Shown here: one piece after another, positions 36,762 through 39,823 of the stretch
Layout: each line of letters starts with the position of its first letter
Position numbering within the stretch: the first letter of the stretch is position 1
DNA from: Actinomycetes bacterium
GTDB lineage: Bacteria > Actinomycetota > Acidimicrobiia > Acidimicrobiales > Acidimicrobiaceae
Direction of reading: 5' to 3'
Assembly (NCBI GenBank): GCA_021777475.1
Contig: JAJYDM010000010.1
Coordinates: 3,000 to 42,822, forward strand
DNA: 39,823 nucleotides
The notes under the pieces: generated by a model
What the model saw: only the letters and a program-made list of their open reading frames with translations
Told to the model about the DNA's origin: nothing
Databases searched by the model: none
Program-made: the position numbers and the translations under genes

Positions 36762-37454
36762 TCATGCAGAAGGGCACGATCCCAGTTTGGAGACAGGAGC
36801 ACTACTTCTAAGTGCGCTCGCCCCTGACTTTGGTGCTGCAGTCTGTACAGGCTTCAGGGATTGGTTGCCTGCAATTAGTGCTGAATCCACTCCTGGCTGA
36901 GTCACGTACCACTTCATGTTTTTTAGATCGAATGAAAAAGATCCGCAATCGGTGACAGTCAGAATCTTGGAGGCATCAATGGTTTGCAGGTCCATTCGTC
37001 CTGCGGATGGGTAAGGCGGATAGGAGACTGTGAAACGGCCAAAATCATGTTGTGAAATCGGGCTTTTACATGCCGCATCAGTGGCGCTGCAGGTCTCTAT
37101 CGCAACCATTGCACCGCCTGCAGTTGGTGGGGGCGGAATTGATGCCGGATTAGTCTGCATTCCATCGCCCACCAAAATCCACTGGTGAGTGCTGATCAGA
37201 CCAATACATGATATAGAGCCGAACTGCTTTCTCATCAGCGCCAACTGCGTCTTTGAGAAGAACCTAATTCCACAGCTCGTCTCGTTTTGCCCTAAGGATA
37301 CAACGGTATCTTTTGGCGTCACTGAGACAGGAGGTGACGCCTTATTGGCCGACAAGGTGCCGAATCCGAAATATGCTCCAACGATCACGAAAACCAAGAA
37401 GGCAACCGCCAGAATGCCGACTTTCGTTCGTGAACCTATGGTCAATTCTTTCAC
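36762..37454 (-). CDS. Membrane-anchored secreted protein of unknown function
   Basis: A 230-residue protein with a short basic N-terminus (MKELTIGSRTK) and one hydrophobic helix at about residues 12-33, acting as an uncleaved anchor or signal. The extracytoplasmic part has six or seven cysteines (for example SCGIRF, SISCIG, ETCSATDAACK, TDCGSF, SCPSA) that may form disulfides, and a Pro/Ala-rich tail. The start is GTG with GAGGA seven nt upstream. No domain family was recognised. It lies between two broken genes for exported proteins, which suggests a lineage-specific surface-protein locus. Confidence 0.65.
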   Translation of the reverse strand: MKELTIGSRTKVGILAVAFLVFVIVGAYFGFGTLSANKASPPVSVTPKDTVVSLGQNETSCGIRFFSKTQLALMRKQFGSISCIGLISTHQWILVGDGMQTNPASIPPPPTAGGAMVAIETCSATDAACKSPISQHDFGRFTVSYPPYPSAGRMDLQTIDASKILTVTDCGSFSFDLKNMKWYVTQPGVDSALIAGNQSLKPVQTAAPKSGASALRSSAPVSKLGSCPSA

Positions 37455-37597
37455 GGTAAGTCCTCTATTGGGATGTGCCGGTCCTTACTGAATCCGGCAC
37501 CGGCTCCGTAAACCGCTTCAAGACTATATCGCCAATAAGTGGACTTCAGTTTGCTCGCCTTCGCCAGATCCAAACTTGAATGCTACTGCGCCTTCGT

Positions 37598-38569
37598 TCA
37601 GCGTTCATTGCTATCAATTTCCGGGCTGACTGAGGAATTCTCTGGGATCGTGGGGAGAAAGTCGACCTGACTCAAATCAACTGCACAGGCATTTGAGATC
37701 TCGGACCAATTCCGACATCTAACACCAGTTATTTCCGGGCAACTTTCAACTTGACGATATAGTCTCGGCGATTGATCCGGCCATGAAAAAAGCTTCACTG
37801 ACCGAATGACAGCAGCTTATCGAATAGTGGCTCTTGCCATATGTCCAATCAACGAAGGCGTGATCGCCGTCACCTGCGGTTTGAATTACCACTTCTCCAT
37901 GTTTCTCGGGCATGTGGACTTCTTTCATGAAACCAATATTTTGTGGACTTTCCTGATTTGCTGCGGACATTGAATAAAGTGTCGCGGCTCCTCCAATTAC
38001 CACAATCCACCCATTTAGATGAAAAGTCGCCTTGCAATAGCCGGTCGTACCTTCGGTAACAGTCGTGACGGCGTGCCTGCCATGGTCCAGGCTCACCTCA
38101 ATGGATCTATTAGCAATGGGTCCGAGGTATCGTGAGCGCCGGTTTTCGATTGTCGTCAGCCAGTCGCCAGCGCTGGAGGACGATGAATATTTCGTGTCGT
38201 CAAAGTCGCCGAAGCAATGAGCTCATCCGGAACACGATGGCGTACTGCCAATCTTGGGGCTGTTCAGTGATAAGGGTGACTGACATTGGTAAAGGCCGAC
38301 GTTGAATGCCGATTGGGTGTCGGAGATTTTGGTGAACAATTTGGAGGGAATTTGATTTGGACCCAATACGGATAACAATTTCTGCCCACCAGGTATCCAT
38401 GTGCAGTTGAGATTGGAAATGGGAACAGGGAGGTGCTCCTAAGCTCATAATGCAGCGTTGAACTTGAGGTCGTATGAGCATGTTAGGGACTGGATGCCGA
38501 AGCGCCACATGACGCAGTCGTAAAAACCAGCAAACCATTGACAGTTTTTCTCGGCCCGAGACCAACCAT
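37598..38569 (-). pseudogene. Broken lipoprotein gene
   Basis: Reading from ATG 38569 gives a lipoprotein signal peptide MVGLGPRKTVNGLLVFTTAS followed by the lipobox Cys and Ser-rich GASASSP, interrupted by TAA at 38483-38485. The frame continues with HAHTTSSSTLHYEL, then a shift near 38430 leads into a second frame (VPISNLNCTWIPGGQKLL) that is open for about 230 codons except for TGA at 38223-38225. This frame includes GWIVVIGGAATLYSMSA and HAFVDWTYGKSHYSI. A further shift at the six-A run 37786-37791 would extend it through VESCPEITGVRCRNWSEI to 37598. The combination of signal, lipobox and several lesions supports a decayed gene. No family was recognised. Confidence 0.55.
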
Positions 38570-38839
38570 GCCAAATGTCTTGATCACCGTCTCAGGCCAT
38601 GGTTTCGAGCCGCCCCAAGAAGGTAACTCTTATACACGTTGCCCCTAATTTTTTAGGCATGCTTTTCGAGGCCACCAATGATTCGGCTTAGATTCGCGAG
38701 ACTCTTTGAAGCCTTGCCACATAGGGCATAGACAATTAAACTATACGAGAAGTCCGTCATCGCAGTAGCGCGGGAAGCCGTGGGAAATTACTACTGGTTT
38801 CAAGATGCCTACTGTGGCTAAGTCTGGAAGGGTTCCGCC

Positions 38840-39373
38840 ATGAATTCGCCTACGCGAAAAGGTATTGTCAAGATGGCACATACCTTGATTGGTCCGTTTG
38901 GGGTCATAATTGAATCCGGCAGTGGCCAAATCCTTGCATCTGGGTTTACCTCCAACCCCGACGAGTTGGTCAAAATGGTACCGGGCCTGGAATTGATCGG
39001 AACAGACGGACAAGAGGTTGAACTCACGTCTCAGGCAGTTGACCAGTTTCTGGCGTCATACTTTTCGTCAAGTCCAGGGGATCCCCTCACATCTCCTGGT
39101 TTGCGCCTTGACGGGACCGACTTCCAGAAAGCCGTATGGAGTGAGATTTGCAAAATACCGTTTGCCTCCACGGCGAGTTACAAAGAGGTGGCGCACAGGG
39201 TTGGAAAGCCGAACAGCCACAGAGCAACCGGCAGCGCGTGTGGAGCCAACAGGATAGCCCTTTTCATACCGTGCCACCGGGTCGTTACTTCATCCGGCAA
39301 TATGGGCGAATACAGATGGGGCTCCGAATTGAAAGCAAGACTTCTCAAATACGAGAAATCTATTGCTCGTTAG
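38840..39373 (+). CDS. ogt: Methylated-DNA--protein-cysteine methyltransferase
   Basis: Suicidal DNA-repair protein that moves an alkyl group from O6-alkylguanine to its own cysteine. The active site PCHRV is complete with Cys145 in FIPCHRVVTSSGNMG. The helix-turn-helix region shows FQKAVWSEICKIPFASTASYKEVAHRVGKPNSHRATGSACGANR in segments, including the Arg finger. The N-terminal ribonuclease-H-like domain is short (about 85 residues). ATG at 38840 and ATG at 38873 (twelfth codon) are both possible starts. Total length of 177 residues is normal for Ogt. No ada or alkA gene is adjacent. Confidence 0.96.
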   Translation: MNSPTRKGIVKMAHTLIGPFGVIIESGSGQILASGFTSNPDELVKMVPGLELIGTDGQEVELTSQAVDQFLASYFSSSPGDPLTSPGLRLDGTDFQKAVWSEICKIPFASTASYKEVAHRVGKPNSHRATGSACGANRIALFIPCHRVVTSSGNMGEYRWGSELKARLLKYEKSIAR

Positions 39374-39669
39374 CCACCTTGCTGACTCACAAAGTAAATT
39401 CCTCTATGACCCCGCTATTTCCGCCAAGATCCTTACACGTCGCAAACCTGCCCTGCAGTTTTCTAAGACAGGTGTGCTCAAATCCGTCTTCACCAAGTCT
39501 CTTTGAGACCTCCCCGAAATTCGATGACTCAAGTACAGTTCATTTAAGCGCCCGAAAGCAAGCCGTGGAACGATGTCACAAGTGTGAAACGCCGAAAGCC
39601 CTAGCCCAAGTTTCGCCCTCCAGGCCAGCCTTCCCAGCTCAGCGACCATAGGGGTCAATAATTCGGGCA
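39374..39669. other. Short intergenic region, nothing recognised
   Basis: It lies between the convergent ogt gene and the truncated gene at the right edge. An 88-codon minus-strand frame (39404-39670) has no recognisable feature and no ribosome-binding site. No clear terminator hairpin was seen. Confidence 0.4.
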
Positions 39670-39822
39670 CTACAACTGAGCAACTATCTTCTTCTTTCGC
39701 TTTAGGGGATCCTTCACTCCCAAGATCTCATAGATCTTTCTCTGAGCGGGATCCGGGGTAGAAGAGATTCGAAGGTGGTGTATCTGGGCCTTGTCGTCAG
39801 TGAGCATCACTGTGAGTCTGGA
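39670..39822 (-). CDS. C-terminal fragment of a protein cut by the window edge
   Basis: The last frame on the minus strand is open from the window edge to TAG at 39670-39672 and encodes about 50 residues, including LTVMLTDDKAQIHHLRIS, then STPDPAQRKIYEILGVKDP and a basic tail KRKKIVAQL. The composition looks like real coding sequence. The ending resembles the C-terminus of some transposases (a beta-strand pair followed by Q-K-IY-LG), but this is a weak impression. The remainder lies outside the window. Confidence 0.45.
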   Translation of the reverse strand, partial: SRLTVMLTDDKAQIHHLRISSTPDPAQRKIYEILGVKDPLKRKKKIVAQL

Positions 39823-39823
39823 G

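Overview
The window looks like chromosomal DNA of an actinomycete (Actinomycetota), plausibly of the class Acidimicrobiia. Three observations support this. An ATP synthase operon follows Sua5, GlyA, WecA and AtpI-type genes, much as in Mycobacterium and Streptomyces. The delta subunit is of the long actinobacterial type. MurA carries Asp instead of Cys in its active-site loop, as in Mycobacterium. Base composition is balanced rather than GC-rich, which is why I favour Acidimicrobiia; the class assignment is inference. There are many GTG and TTG starts. No rRNA, tRNA, CRISPR array or intact mobile element was recognised.

Left part (1-10.7 kb): ychF, a small membrane protein and a cysteine desulfurase on the minus strand; galT and an MFS transporter on the plus strand; then a minus-strand run of an HxlR regulator, an EamA exporter, enoyl-CoA hydratase, the MeaB GTPase and murA. 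Middle (10.8-20.8 kb): a second MFS transporter, an S9 peptidase, a B12-dependent acyl-CoA mutase large subunit whose diagnostic residues match isobutyryl-CoA mutase rather than methylmalonyl-CoA mutase, and a catabolic-looking minus-strand set. That set is an ornithine-cyclodeaminase-like protein, an SDR dehydrogenase, an orphan ABC substrate-binding lipoprotein with a perfect 18-bp palindrome upstream, a dienelactone-hydrolase-like protein and an isochorismatase-like hydrolase. Mutase, MeaB and enoyl-CoA hydratase would fit branched-chain acyl-CoA catabolism.

Right part (22-35.5 kb): glpX, convergent and overlapping with a 2H-phosphoesterase/GNAT fusion, then the complete minus-strand ATP synthase operon: Sua5, glyA, wecA, AtpZ-like, AtpI-like, atpB, E, F, H, A, G, D, C. 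Its genes mostly overlap or nearly touch. The exception is a spacer of about 220 nt with two similar hairpins before atpE, which also has a consensus Shine-Dalgarno.

Beyond Sua5 (35.5-38.8 kb) the order changes abruptly into decayed or lineage-specific surface-protein genes: a DUF4232-like pseudogene, one intact membrane-anchored secreted protein and a broken lipoprotein gene. An ogt methyltransferase and the C-terminus of an unidentified gene cut by the right edge follow. I found no clear undescribed multi-gene system. The best leads are the 2H-GNAT fusion, the atpB-atpE RNA spacer, the probable isobutyryl-CoA mutase and the palindrome-controlled orphan binding protein.
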